Positions 55,891 to 64,000 of a stretch of DNA of 64,000 nucleotides are shown in pieces. Location: contig NZ_JALBGD010000006.1 of assembly GCF_023507705.1 (NCBI RefSeq), positions 1 to 64,000 of the forward strand, given 5' to 3'. The stretch comes from Stappia sp. WLB 29. GTDB lineage: Bacteria > Pseudomonadota > Alphaproteobacteria > Rhizobiales > Stappiaceae. The notes below the pieces were generated by a model. That model ran no database searches and was not told the origin of the DNA. It saw nothing but the letters and a program-made list of their open reading frames with translations. Position 1 is the stretch's first letter. Each line of letters begins with the position of its first letter. A program made the translations under genes and the position numbers.

Positions 55891-58107
55891 TCACTTCATG
55901 CCGCGCCAGGCGAGCAGGCGCATCGCATTGGCGGTCACCAGCACGGTGGCGCCGGTATCGGCCAGGATCGCCGGCCACAGGCCGGTGATGCCGAGAACCG
56001 TGGTCACCAGGAAGACGGCCTTCAGGCCGAGCGCGATGGTGATGTTCTGCCAGATGTTGCGCAGGGTCGCGCGCGACAGGGCGATCATGTCGGCAACGTC
56101 GGTGACGCGGCCATGCAGGATCGCCGCATCCGCGGTCTCCAGCGCGACATCGGTGCCGCCGCCCATGGCGATGCCGATGTCGGCAGCGGCAAGCGCCGGG
56201 GCATCGTTGATGCCGTCGCCGACCTTGGCGACCTTGTAGCCTTTCGCCCGCATCTCTCCGACGATCCGCTGCTTGTCCTGCGGCAGCAGTTCGGCGTGGG
56301 CTTCGATGCCGAGCGTGCCGGCAATGGCGCTTGCCGTGCGGGCGTTGTCGCCGGTCAGCATCACGGCATCGGCACCCAGCCTTCGCAGCGCCGCCAGGCC
56401 TTCGACGGCGTCCTCGCGCGGCTCGTCGCGAAGGGCGATGAGGCCGGCGGTCCTACCGTCGACCAGAAGCAGGGAAACCGTCTTGCCGTCGTCGTTGAGC
56501 GCGGCAATTCGCGCCTCCAGCGCATTGTCCAGCGGCACGGTCTCGGCGGCGGCGCGGGGCGAGGCCAGCAGAAGGCGGCGCCCCTCCAGCATGCCGGTGA
56601 CGCCCTTGCCGCCGAGGGCCGCCGCATTCGAGGCGGGCATGACGGCGATGCCGTCGGCTTGTGCCCGGGCGAGGATCGCGCGGGCCAGCGGATGGCTGGA
56701 CCCGGCCTCAAGGGCGGCGGCAAGGCGGAGCACCTCGCGCTCGTTCATGCCGATGCCGGCAATGTCCGTCACCTGCGGCTTTCCTTCCGTCAGAGTGCCG
56801 GTCTTGTCGAAGGCGGCACGGTCGATGCGGCCGAGGCCCTCCAGAACGGCGCCGCCCTTCATCAGGAGGCCACGGCGGGCGCCGGCCGAAAGAGCTGCGG
56901 CGATGGCGGCCGGGGTCGAGATGACGAGGGCGCAAGGGCAGCCGATCAACAGGACCGCAAGACCGCGATAGATCCAGGTGGCCCACTCCGCTCCGCCGAC
57001 AAGCGGCGGGAGCACGGCGATCAGAGCGGCGACGACCATGACGCCCGGCGTGTAATAGCGCGAGAAGCGGTCGATGAAGCGCTCGGTCGGGGCCTTGGAC
57101 TCCTGCGCCTCCTCGACGAGGGCAATGACACGGGAGATGGTGTTGTCGGCCGCCGTGGCGCCGACTTCGATGCGCAGCACGCCCTCCTGGTTCACCGTGC
57201 CGGCAAAGACCGTGTCGCCCGGCTCCTTGCGCTTGGGCACGGATTCGCCGGTCACGGGAGCCTCGTCGACCGCGCTTTCGCCCGACAGGACGGTGCCGTC
57301 GGCCGGGATGCGGTCGCCCGGGCGCACCAGCACCACAGCGCCGACCTTGAGACTGTCCGCCGGCACGGTCTCGGTCGTGCCGTTCCGCTCCAGCAGAGCG
57401 GTCTTGGGCATCAGGTCGGCAAGGGCGCGGATCGAGGCGCGGGCGCGGCCGGTGGCGATGCCTTCCAGCAGTTCGCCGATCAGGAACAGCACGACGACCA
57501 CGGCCGCTTCCTCGGCCGCGTCGATGACGACGGCGCCGGCCGCCGCCACCGTCATCAAGGTTTCGATGGAGAAGGGGCTGCCGTTCATCGCCCCGGCGAG
57601 TGCGCGGCGGGCGATCGGCACCAGCCCCACCGCCATGGCGAGGGTGAAGCTCCAGAACGCGGTCTGCGGAAAGACGTGGGCGACGGCGAAGGCCGCGGCC
57701 AGCGCCACCGCGCACAGGATCGTCAGCCGCGCCTTGGGGCTGCGCCACCACGGGCCGTCGATCTGCGCATGGTGGTGCTGGTGGCCGTGGTCGTGGCCAT
57801 GGTCGGGTTGGTCGTGATCGTGCCCGCCGCAGCAGGCCGCGTCGTCGCGGGCGCTCTCGCCAAGTGTGCCGGAGGCAGGCTCGCGGGCGAGCAGCGATGT
57901 CCGGTAGCCGAGGCTGTCGACCTTGCGGGCAACGTCGGCAAGATCGGTGCCCTCGCCATGGGCCACGGTCATCGTGCCGGCCACGACCGAGACGCGGACA
58001 TCGGAGATCTCGGGCAAGCGGCGGACGGCGCGGTCGATCTTTGCCGCGCAACTGGCGCAGTCCATGCCGTCCACCCGGAAGCGGGTAAGGCGCTGCGAAG
58101 CGCTCAT
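55891..58107 (-). CDS. Heavy-metal P1B-type ATPase (Zn/Cd/Pb-type)
   Basis: The 738-residue pump has an N-terminal HMA metal domain (VDGMDCASCAAKID), a His-rich linker (HDHDQPDHGHDHGHQHHHAQ), TGES (VTGESVPKR), the metal-path CPC (GCPCALVIS), DKTGTLT phosphorylation site, HP motif (SSHPLARAI) and GDGINDAPAL hinge. It exports Zn, Cd or Pb from the cytosol. Its promoter has the 19-bp spacer of MerR-type control and the MerR gene lies just upstream on the same strand. The His-rich linker makes Zn or Cd plausible. Confidence 0.95.
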   Translation of the reverse strand: MSASQRLTRFRVDGMDCASCAAKIDRAVRRLPEISDVRVSVVAGTMTVAHGEGTDLADVARKVDSLGYRTSLLAREPASGTLGESARDDAACCGGHDHDQPDHGHDHGHQHHHAQIDGPWWRSPKARLTILCAVALAAAFAVAHVFPQTAFWSFTLAMAVGLVPIARRALAGAMNGSPFSIETLMTVAAAGAVVIDAAEEAAVVVVLFLIGELLEGIATGRARASIRALADLMPKTALLERNGTTETVPADSLKVGAVVLVRPGDRIPADGTVLSGESAVDEAPVTGESVPKRKEPGDTVFAGTVNQEGVLRIEVGATAADNTISRVIALVEEAQESKAPTERFIDRFSRYYTPGVMVVAALIAVLPPLVGGAEWATWIYRGLAVLLIGCPCALVISTPAAIAAALSAGARRGLLMKGGAVLEGLGRIDRAAFDKTGTLTEGKPQVTDIAGIGMNEREVLRLAAALEAGSSHPLARAILARAQADGIAVMPASNAAALGGKGVTGMLEGRRLLLASPRAAAETVPLDNALEARIAALNDDGKTVSLLLVDGRTAGLIALRDEPREDAVEGLAALRRLGADAVMLTGDNARTASAIAGTLGIEAHAELLPQDKQRIVGEMRAKGYKVAKVGDGINDAPALAAADIGIAMGGGTDVALETADAAILHGRVTDVADMIALSRATLRNIWQNITIALGLKAVFLVTTVLGITGLWPAILADTGATVLVTANAMRLLAWRGMK

Positions 58108-58136
58108 GTCGTCAACTCCTGTTGTTCAGGAGCAGG

Positions 58137-58167
58137 ACAATAGGACCTCTAGCGACTAGAGGATCAA
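58137..58167 (-). promoter_or_regulatory. MerR-type promoter of the metal ATPase
   Basis: On the minus strand TTGATC (-35, 58162-58167) and TATTGT (-10, 58137-58142) are separated by 19 bp. Inside is the inverted repeat CCTCTAG-CGA-CTAGAGG (58146-58162), close to CadR/ZntR operators. The extended spacer is diagnostic of MerR-activated promoters. Confidence 0.85.
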
Positions 58168-58217
58168 GAGGGCGTGCCGCTCTTTTTTCCGGCCTGCGTC
58201 GACGGGCAGGGCGGCCG

Positions 58218-58631
58218 TCAATGGTCGGTGCTGCACATCTCGTGATTGGCCAGCGAGCGGATGACGTAGCAATCCCTCACATGATCTCCGTGGCAGGTGC
58301 CGACCATGCGGGACAGTTCGCTCTCCAGCCGTTGCAGCCGCGCGATCTTGTCGCGGACAATGTCGAGCTGGCGCGCGGCGATCTCGTCGGCATGGGTGCA
58401 GGGACGCTCCGGATGGCCGCTGAGATCGAGAAGTTCGCGCACGGCCTCGAGGGTGAATCCGAGGTCGCGGGCATGCTTGATGAAGGCAAGACGGTCCCGG
58501 TGCGCCGCGTCGTAGCGACGCTGGTTGCCTTCGGTGCGGCCCGCCGCCTCCAGCAGGCCCATCTGCTCGTAGTAGCGGATTGTCGGCACCTTGACGCCGG
58601 TCTGCCGCGAAAGATCGCCGATCGAGTACAT
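58218..58631 (-). CDS. MerR-family heavy-metal-responsive regulator (CadR/ZntR/PbrR-like)
   Basis: The 137-residue activator starts YSIGDLSRQTGVKVPTIRYY (winged HTH of MerR) and has a long dimer helix (EIAARQLDIVRDKIARLQRL). The C-terminal loop has Cys residues TCHGDHVRDCYVI and CSTDH, and PCTHADE holds another, in the positions used by CadR/ZntR for metal. It activates the ATPase promoter at 58137-58167. The ATG at 58631 replaces a longer in-frame reading with no HTH role. Confidence 0.92.
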   Translation of the reverse strand: MYSIGDLSRQTGVKVPTIRYYEQMGLLEAAGRTEGNQRRYDAAHRDRLAFIKHARDLGFTLEAVRELLDLSGHPERPCTHADEIAARQLDIVRDKIARLQRLESELSRMVGTCHGDHVRDCYVIRSLANHEMCSTDH

Positions 58632-58791
58632 CGCAAACCTCCAGTTTCTAGAGATATGGGGCCGTGCCCGCTGCGACGTCAAGTTCACGCAATCGCGAAT
58701 TGCGGCGCGAGCAACTTGGCATTAACCGTGTCCGGCGAGACTGGACATCTGTCGGCGGGCGGGGCGGCACGAACGAGATCCTGGCAAGCGA

Positions 58792-59799
58792 ATGATGTTT
58801 AAACCAGCTAAAGCGGCGACCTTCCTGGTTCTCGCAGCCCTGTTGAGCGGCTGCGCCACGAACGAATATGCCGATGACGGCCGGGGATCGAAGCCGATTC
58901 CCTCCAAGCTTCTGTCGATGATGTCGGAGAAGTCGATGTCGCCGTCCGCGCCCGTCGTGGTGCGCATCTTCAAGCAGGAGAGCGAGCTCGAGGTCTGGAA
59001 GAAGGACCGCTCGGGCCGGTTCGCGCTGCTGAAGACCTATCCGATCTGCCGCTGGTCCGGAAAGCTGGGGCCCAAGCGCAAGCAGGGCGACCGCCAGGCG
59101 CCGGAAGGCTTCTATCACGTCAATGCCGGCCTGCTGAATCCGCGCTCGCAATATCATCTCGCCTTCAACCTCGGCTTTCCCAACAAGCTGGAGCGCGCTC
59201 TCGGCTATTCGGGCAGCGCCTTGATGGTGCACGGCGCCTGTTCCTCGTCGGGGTGCTATGCGCTGACCGACGAGGGCGTGGAGGAAATCTATCCGGTCGT
59301 GCGCGAGGCGCTGAAGGGCGGGCAGTCGGCCTTCCAGGTCCAGGTCTTCCCGTTCCGCATGACGCCGGCAAACATGGCCCGGCACCGGAACGATCCGAAC
59401 TTCGCGTTCTGGAGCAATCTCAAGACCGGCTACGACATTTTCGAGGTGACCCGTCAGCCGCCGAAAGTCTCCATGTGCGGCGGACGCTATGTCTTCGACA
59501 AGGAGTTCGTCGGCGGCGAGCCGAAGGATCCGCTTGCCGCCTGTCCGCCGGCGGTCAGCAAGGTGCCGGAAGCCGTGGCGAGCAAGGCGGAAGCGGACCG
59601 CGTGGCCATGCAGTCGCTGATCTCCAGCGGCCTTGCCCTCAGCGCGCCGTCCTATTCGGACGGGGGCATGCATCCGGCCTTCCGCCAGCTGCTGCGGCGC
59701 GACGGCGAGGAAGCCCTGTCCCGGCGCACGTCGAAAACCTCCGTCCCGGTCAGCCGCCCCAGCGCCGCGCTTGCCGATCCGCATATGGCGCAGGAGTGA
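58792..59799 (+). CDS. L,D-transpeptidase (YkuD) lipoprotein
   Basis: The 335-residue product has a lipobox signal (FLVLAALLSGC, lipid on Cys) and a YkuD catalytic domain whose nucleophile lies in MVHGACSSSGCYALTDEG (HGxxSxGC). It should cross-link peptidoglycan or anchor proteins in the periplasm. The remainder is an extended C-terminal region with a low-complexity tail. ATG at 58792; single gene. Confidence 0.92.
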   Translation: MMFKPAKAATFLVLAALLSGCATNEYADDGRGSKPIPSKLLSMMSEKSMSPSAPVVVRIFKQESELEVWKKDRSGRFALLKTYPICRWSGKLGPKRKQGDRQAPEGFYHVNAGLLNPRSQYHLAFNLGFPNKLERALGYSGSALMVHGACSSSGCYALTDEGVEEIYPVVREALKGGQSAFQVQVFPFRMTPANMARHRNDPNFAFWSNLKTGYDIFEVTRQPPKVSMCGGRYVFDKEFVGGEPKDPLAACPPAVSKVPEAVASKAEADRVAMQSLISSGLALSAPSYSDGGMHPAFRQLLRRDGEEALSRRTSKTSVPVSRPSAALADPHMAQE

Positions 59800-59833
59800 A
59801 ACAGAAGACGCCAGCGCTCCGGGCTCGATCCGC

Positions 59834-60574
59834 TCAGGCCTCGATCCGGAAGATCCGGCCGCGCCGGTCTTCGCCTGTCGCCTCATGGATCTTGACCATG
59901 TCGATGCGCGTGCCGTCCCAGTGGCAGGTGAGGTGGCTCGCCTGTATCGGCACGGACATCACATCCGGATGGAAGGCTGCGAAACACGCGCCGCCGGCGT
60001 GGCGAACGCTGGGATAGGCAATGCCGTTGTGCCCCGCGGCGCGGATCTCGGCCGCAAAGGCCTGGGAGGGGCCGTAATCGTCCGGGTCCAGCAGGGCCGC
60101 GAGCGCCGGGTCGCCGGCGGTCAGGTCGATCAGCTCCGCGTCGATGTCCCCGACCAGTTCGCGCATGTCGGCGATCCAGCCGGGTGCCTCGGCCGTTGCC
60201 GCAAAGAACCTGGCCTGGTGGTGGGCGACCTCGAACAGGGCGGTGTCGAAGGCCCTGGCCGCATAGAAGGCGCCGAAGCTGCCGTCGTGGAAGCGGCCCT
60301 TGCGCTCCGGCGAGACATGGGTGAAAGGCGCCATCACATAGGACGCTCCGGGGCCGCTGACCCTGCGCCCCGCCGGCACGAGATCCAGCGAGCCGACCGT
60401 CTCGGCAACGCGCGGGTTGCTCTTGGCTTCGGCGGCGGCAAGCAGCTCCCAGTCGGCCGGGTCGGCGATGTCCTCGAACAGGTCGATGGGCGGATAGGCG
60501 GAGCTGATCAGACGGTGGTAGCGCGGCCAGGCGACCCGCGTGGTGGCAAGGCCGGCAGTCCGGGACGCGGACAT
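59834..60574 (-). CDS. RES-domain toxin
   Basis: The 246-residue protein has the RES family layout: YHRLISSAYPP (R), GSFGAFYAARAFDTALFEVAHH (E) and the later YPSVRHAGG (S). RES toxins of Xre pairs degrade NAD+. It starts ATG at 60574, two bases past the antitoxin stop (a GTG at 60583 is also possible). It is paired with the upstream antitoxin, transcribed leftward. Confidence 0.88.
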   Translation of the reverse strand: MSASRTAGLATTRVAWPRYHRLISSAYPPIDLFEDIADPADWELLAAAEAKSNPRVAETVGSLDLVPAGRRVSGPGASYVMAPFTHVSPERKGRFHDGSFGAFYAARAFDTALFEVAHHQARFFAATAEAPGWIADMRELVGDIDAELIDLTAGDPALAALLDPDDYGPSQAFAAEIRAAGHNGIAYPSVRHAGGACFAAFHPDVMSVPIQASHLTCHWDGTRIDMVKIHEATGEDRRGRIFRIEA

Positions 60575-60576
60575 GG

Positions 60577-60990
60577 TCACCACTGGCCGCGGCGGGCGTC
60601 GAGATAGCGCCGCACGCGCATGAGGTCGGTGATGCGCCCATCCAGCATCACCTCAAGAGCCGAGCGGCCGGCGAAATCGGCATTGGCGCGCGTTACCCAG
60701 CCGTAGCCGCGCTCCGCATCGCGAAACAGCAGGCGCAGCGCCTTGTGGATGCCCAGGAGGTTGGACATGCGCTCGGCAAGGTCGATGCCGGCGCGGCCGG
60801 GCGAACCCGCTTTCCAGCGCTGATAGGTGCGCACCGAGATATCTCCCAGGAGGCGGCTCGCCTGCTCGTCGGTCAGCCCCCAGCGCGCGAAGAGGTTGAC
60901 CACCGCCCGCTGCATGGCGCGGATTTCGGCTCCGGAGAACTGCGGCACCGGTTCGGGCGTTACGGGCGATACGGGGCGAAGTGCGGGCAT
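60577..60990 (-). CDS. Xre/MbcA/ParS-type antitoxin
   Basis: The 137-residue antitoxin has an N-terminal helix-turn-helix (DEQASRLLGDISVRTYQRWK) and the MbcA/ParS toxin-binding domain (ERMSNLLGIHKALRLLF, NADFAGRSALEVMLDG). The ATG at 60990 has AGGAGG 6 bp upstream, preferred to a start at 61014. It neutralises the RES toxin and likely represses the pair through the palindrome at 61005-61038. Confidence 0.9.
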   Translation of the reverse strand: MPALRPVSPVTPEPVPQFSGAEIRAMQRAVVNLFARWGLTDEQASRLLGDISVRTYQRWKAGSPGRAGIDLAERMSNLLGIHKALRLLFRDAERGYGWVTRANADFAGRSALEVMLDGRITDLMRVRRYLDARRGQW

Positions 60991-61004
60991 GGCGTGCCTC
61001 CTGT

Positions 61005-61038
61005 CATTTGTCATGATATATGAATTTCATGCCAAATG
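61005..61038. promoter_or_regulatory. Operator of the RES-Xre pair
   Basis: CATTTGTCATGA (61005-61016) and TCATGCCAAATG (61027-61038) form 12-bp arms with one mismatch around a 10-bp AT-rich spacer, directly upstream of the antitoxin start. AT-rich spacing suits an overlapping promoter. Confidence 0.72.
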
Positions 61039-61309
61039 GCAAGACGATGGGAACTTCGCGTCCGACTGCCGCGTTTCCGGATGTGAACGTCGCCGGGATG
61101 ATCTGCGTCACAGTCCTGCCCCGCTCGCAGGACTAGGGTTCTTCCATCATGATCGCTGATCGCGATGGTGTGCGGCGCCAAGGCGTCGGGTCATATCGCG
61201 GAAGACCTTTGCAAGTCGCCGCGAGAATGTCCGCCCCGCCCTTCCCCCGCCGGCAGCACGTGCTGCCGGACAGGCGGTTCGGACCGCAAGGCCGAGAGGA
61301 GACAGGACC

Positions 61310-61720
61310 ATGCGTTTCAGACACACTTGCGCGGCGGCGGCGATTGCCGTTGCCTCCATGATCGGCTTCGGAGCCGGCGCGCCGGCCGAGGCTGCAACAG
61401 CCGGCAATGCGGCGAGGGCACTTGCCCCGATCATCGATGTGGCGCCCGATGCTCGGCAGGGCGGTCTGGTCGAGAAGACCTGGCATCGCGGCCGTCCGCA
61501 CCGGGTGCGGCCGCGCCACCGCTGGCGCCCGCGTTATCGCTGGGGCCCGCCGGTCTATGCGCCGCGCCCGCGCTACCGTGTCCCGCCGCGTGCGCGCGGC
61601 CTGCCCCGGGCCCACTATGCCTGGTGCAGTCAGCGCTACCGGTCCTACCGGGCGTCCGACAACAGCTTCCAGCCCTATAACGGGCCGCGTCGCCTCTGCA
61701 TCTCGCCCTATATCCGCTAA
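61310..61720 (+). CDS. BA14K-family exported protein
   Basis: The 136-residue product has a signal peptide ([20 protein letters not shown]) and a C-terminal BA14K signature: [20 protein letters not shown] then PRRLCISPY. The middle is Arg/Pro-rich ([20 protein letters not shown]). The family is found in Hyphomicrobiales and includes the Brucella immunoreactive 14-kDa protein, which is lectin-like. GAGAGGAGACAGG precedes the ATG at 61310. A terminator follows (61748). Confidence 0.92.
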   Translation: MRFRHTCAAAAIAVASMIGFGAGAPAEAATAGNAARALAPIIDVAPDARQGGLVEKTWHRGRPHRVRPRHRWRPRYRWGPPVYAPRPRYRVPPRARGLPRAHYAWCSQRYRSYRASDNSFQPYNGPRRLCISPYIR

Positions 61721-61747
61721 GGACAGGGACACCTTACGATGATCCGT

Positions 61748-61783
61748 GGCCGCCGCCGGGCTCTTCTCGGCGGCGGCCTTTTT
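61748..61783 (+). terminator. Rho-independent terminator after the BA14K gene
   Basis: GGCCGCCGCCG (61748-61758) pairs perfectly with CGGCGGCGGCC (61768-61778) followed by TTTTT. A classical terminator 27 bp past the BA14K stop. Confidence 0.9.
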
Positions 61784-61877
61784 GCGTTCCGGCCTTTGCC
61801 GGAATGTCGCCATGCGCTATCGCTGCGGGAAGCTGGATCTTTCCGGCAGGACACAGCAAACGCAGGGCCTTCCAGGC

Positions 61878-62915
61878 ATGACCGTCATCCAGCTCGCCAC
61901 CGCCCAGTCCTTCGACTTTCTGCTGCGCCAAAGCCGGGACGGCGGCGGGCGATGGGGCGACATTCGGCTCGTGCCCGGCAACGGGATGGGGGAGGAGGCC
62001 GACTGGCTGGTGGTCTACGACCAGCCGCCGCGCGGGTTGCTGACGCTTCTGCCGCGCGAGCGCCGCATCGTCTTCCTGCCCGAGCCGGTGTCGATCAAGC
62101 ACTACGATCCAGCCTTCATCTCGCAGTTCGGAATTGCCGTCACCTCCTCGCCGCTGCCGGGTTTCGACGGCGAGGCCTTGCACATGCAGCCATCCTCGCC
62201 GTGGTTCTACGGGACGGGGCTCGGCGCATCCGCCGGCGGTTCGCCGCGGCTCGGCTTTGCCGAGCTTGCCGCGCGGCCTGTTCCTTGCGGGCCGGTGCGC
62301 GGGCTGATCTCGGCCGTCTGCTCGACCAAGGCTCTGAACCGCAACCAGGTGCGCCGGCTCCGTTTTCTGCGCCGTGCCAAGGCGGCGCTGGGCGAGCGGC
62401 TCGACATCTACGGGCGCGGTTTTCGCGAGATCGACGACAAGGCCGAGGGGCTCGACGGCTACCGCTACCACCTGGTGCTGGAAAACAATCTCGATCCGCA
62501 TTGCTGGACGGAAAAACTCGCCGATCCGCTCCTGGCCGGGGCCTATCCGATCGTTGCCGGCGGACCGGGGCTGGAGCGCTATTTCGATCCGCTCGGCTTC
62601 ACTGCGCTCGACATCACCCGGCCGGAAACGGCGCTGAAGACGCTGCTCGCCGTGGTGGAGGCCGATCCGGTGTCGCGGCCCGAGGTGCAAGCGGCGATGC
62701 GCGAGAACCGCCGCCGACTGATGGAGGAGCACCAGGTGTTCCCGGTGCTTGACCGGCTGGTGAAGGGGCGCGGGGAGGGCGCGCCGACCCCGCTGGCCGA
62801 GGCACAGGCGATCCGCCCGCCGGCCCGCGCGCCCTATCGCCGGCTGACGCAGGCGCTGAGACCGCTGCGGCGGGCGGCCGACCGGCTGCATCTGGCCTTG
62901 TTCGAGCGCGGCTAG
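61878..62915 (+). CDS. GT10 (alpha-fucosyltransferase-like) glycosyltransferase
   Basis: The 345-residue product has the GT10 acceptor/donor signature YHLVLENNLDPHCWTEKLADP followed by GAYPIVAGGPG, equivalent to the ENSxxxDYVTEK motif. The N-terminal half gives a Rossmann-like fold with DWLVVYDQPPRG and FLPEPVSIKHYDPAF. It likely transfers a sugar to surface polysaccharide or glycolipid. An earlier ATG at 61812 is possible. It converges with the LacI-type gene at its end. Confidence 0.82.
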   Translation: MTVIQLATAQSFDFLLRQSRDGGGRWGDIRLVPGNGMGEEADWLVVYDQPPRGLLTLLPRERRIVFLPEPVSIKHYDPAFISQFGIAVTSSPLPGFDGEALHMQPSSPWFYGTGLGASAGGSPRLGFAELAARPVPCGPVRGLISAVCSTKALNRNQVRRLRFLRRAKAALGERLDIYGRGFREIDDKAEGLDGYRYHLVLENNLDPHCWTEKLADPLLAGAYPIVAGGPGLERYFDPLGFTALDITRPETALKTLLAVVEADPVSRPEVQAAMRENRRRLMEEHQVFPVLDRLVKGRGEGAPTPLAEAQAIRPPARAPYRRLTQALRPLRRAADRLHLALFERG

Positions 62916-62925
62916 GGGCAGGACC

Positions 62926-63945
62926 CTAGGCCGGGTTCGCCGATCCGCCGCGCCGGGTGCTGTCGCGCGCCATCACCTCGAAGCCGAGGTCGACTGTGCG
63001 CCGCTCGGCCTCGCGGCCGGCCAATGCATCGATCATCATCGCCATTGCCTTGCGTCCCATGTCGAGCCGGTAGGTGCGGACGCTGGTCACGGCCGGATTG
63101 GCGACGGCCATCATCTCCAGGTCGTTGAAGCCGCAAATGCCGATCTGGCGGGGACTGTCGAGCCCACGGCGCTGGCATTCGAACAGGGCCCCCAGAGCGA
63201 GATCGTCATTGTTGCAAAGGATCGCGTCGGTGTCCGGCGCGCGGGCCAACAGGTCGGCGGTGAGTTCGCAGCCGAGCGTGACGGTCGAGGCGCGGGGCGT
63301 GGTGATGATCCGCCCCGGATCGAGGACGCCCGCTTCGCGGGCGACATCGCGGAATCCCTCGAGACGGCGCTGGGTGCGCGGGTCGAGCCGGGCGGCGATG
63401 AAGCCGGGACGACGGTAACCGGCGGCGAGCAGATGCCGCGAGGCGGCGCGCGACGCTTCCAGGTGCGAAAAGCCGACCATCATGTCGAAGGGGTCGGGCC
63501 CGGTCTCCATGATCTGGACGATGCGGCAACTCGCCTGGCGCAGCATCACGGCCGTTGCGGCCGACTGGTCGATGCCCGAGACGATCAGTCCGGCGGGCCG
63601 CTGGCTCAGGAAGGTGCGCACCAGCCGCTCTTCTTCCAGCGGCGAGTAGCGCGAGTTGCCGAGCTGCACCTGCCAGTCCGTGCCTTCCGCCTGGCCGTAG
63701 ATGCCGGACATGACATCGGCGAAGACGTTGTTGGTGACGGACGGGACGATGACGCCGATGACATTGGTGCGCCCGGCGGCCAGCGCCCGGGCGGCCGGAT
63801 CGGGCACGTAGCCGAGCCGGTCGATCACTTTGCGGATCTTCTCCAGCGACTTGGCGGAGACGCGCTCCGGTTCGCGCAGCGCACGCGAAACGGTCATAGC
63901 GCTAACACCGGCCTCGCGAGCGACATCTGCGATTGTCACCGCCAA
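62926..63945 (-). CDS. LacI-family transcriptional regulator
   Basis: The 339-residue protein has an N-terminal LacI HTH (VTIADVAREAGVSAMTVSRAL) and hinge (GYVPDPAARALAAGRT), then a periplasmic-binding-protein-like domain (VIGVIVPSVTNNVFADVMSG to FNDLEMMAVANPAVTSVR). Such a layout suits gluconate or sugar-acid regulators (GntR/GntI type). No target gene lies in the window; the operon it controls is likely beyond the right edge. ATG at 63945. Confidence 0.9.
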   Translation of the reverse strand: MAVTIADVAREAGVSAMTVSRALREPERVSAKSLEKIRKVIDRLGYVPDPAARALAAGRTNVIGVIVPSVTNNVFADVMSGIYGQAEGTDWQVQLGNSRYSPLEEERLVRTFLSQRPAGLIVSGIDQSAATAVMLRQASCRIVQIMETGPDPFDMMVGFSHLEASRAASRHLLAAGYRRPGFIAARLDPRTQRRLEGFRDVAREAGVLDPGRIITTPRASTVTLGCELTADLLARAPDTDAILCNNDDLALGALFECQRRGLDSPRQIGICGFNDLEMMAVANPAVTSVRTYRLDMGRKAMAMMIDALAGREAERRTVDLGFEVMARDSTRRGGSANPA

Positions 63946-64000
63946 ATCATTCGCCCTTTCAGTCTATTACGGGAATGGTCAAGGTTTCTTTGAAAGGTAG

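Noticed and set aside
53330-56239. A 969-codon plus-strand open frame over secDF
   Set aside because: Arg/Ala-rich shadow frame of the GC-rich secDF gene, which has the conserved domains.

Overview
The window reads as a high-GC alphaproteobacterial chromosome, most likely Hyphomicrobiales and possibly a Stappiaceae-type marine genus (inference from gene content: BA14K protein, DctPQM TRAP transporter, SpeD-SpeE pair, RES/Xre pair, and a GAAC-N7-GAAC box of the alphaproteobacterial LexA type). Two blocks of ordinary chromosome, about 1-10.5 kb and 52.1-64 kb, flank an integrated mobile element of about 41.5 kb.

Left chromosome (1-10480): a TetR-type regulator divergent from a VOC-fold enzyme with paired palindromic operators between them, a SnoaL-like protein, an FAD oxidoreductase, the polyamine genes speD-speE, a GNAT acetyltransferase, a secreted SIMPL protein, a complete TRAP transporter (dctP-dctQ-dctM) and an AI-2E family membrane protein. 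A tRNA-Ile with a CAU anticodon (10481-10556) marks the left junction of the element.

Mobile element (about 10557-52109): a large serine recombinase whose last codons run antisense into the tRNA; a processing/transfer block (small element proteins, a VirD4-type coupling ATPase and four orphan membrane proteins, 12.1-19.4 kb); a metalloprotease-like block (19.4-22.2 kb); a first cargo block (22.3-30.8 kb) with a resolvase/invertase, a 1046-residue pilin-like tail-fibre protein, a SulP-universal stress protein-DksA-like operon behind a structured leader, and a methyltransferase; a maintenance block (31.4-40.2 kb) with a ParB-like protein, a winged-helix protein, a CoiA-like protein, HigBA- and ParDE-type toxin-antitoxin pairs, another resolvase and the antirestriction protein ArdC; a second cargo block (40.3-50.1 kb) with MATE and RND efflux pumps, a beta-ketoacyl-ACP synthase, a hotdog thioesterase, a short-chain dehydrogenase and two TetR regulators; and finally a relaxase with MobC. 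No VirB-type mating-pair genes are present, so it looks like an integrative mobilizable element that borrows a helper's secretion channel.

Right chromosome (52.1-64 kb): three small membrane-protein genes before a fused SecDF, a heavy-metal P-type ATPase with its MerR regulator and a textbook 19-bp-spacer MerR promoter, an L,D-transpeptidase lipoprotein, a RES toxin/Xre-MbcA antitoxin pair with its own operator, a BA14K protein, a GT10-like glycosyltransferase and a LacI-family regulator.

The most interesting signals are the pilin-plus-fibre gene with an AT-rich lectin-like tip, the lipid-enzyme/efflux module, a LexA-type box abutting a perfect 18-bp palindrome in an element promoter, very long stem-loops upstream of ardC and the parB-like gene that resemble single-strand promoters of conjugative leading regions, and the structured leader of the SulP operon.
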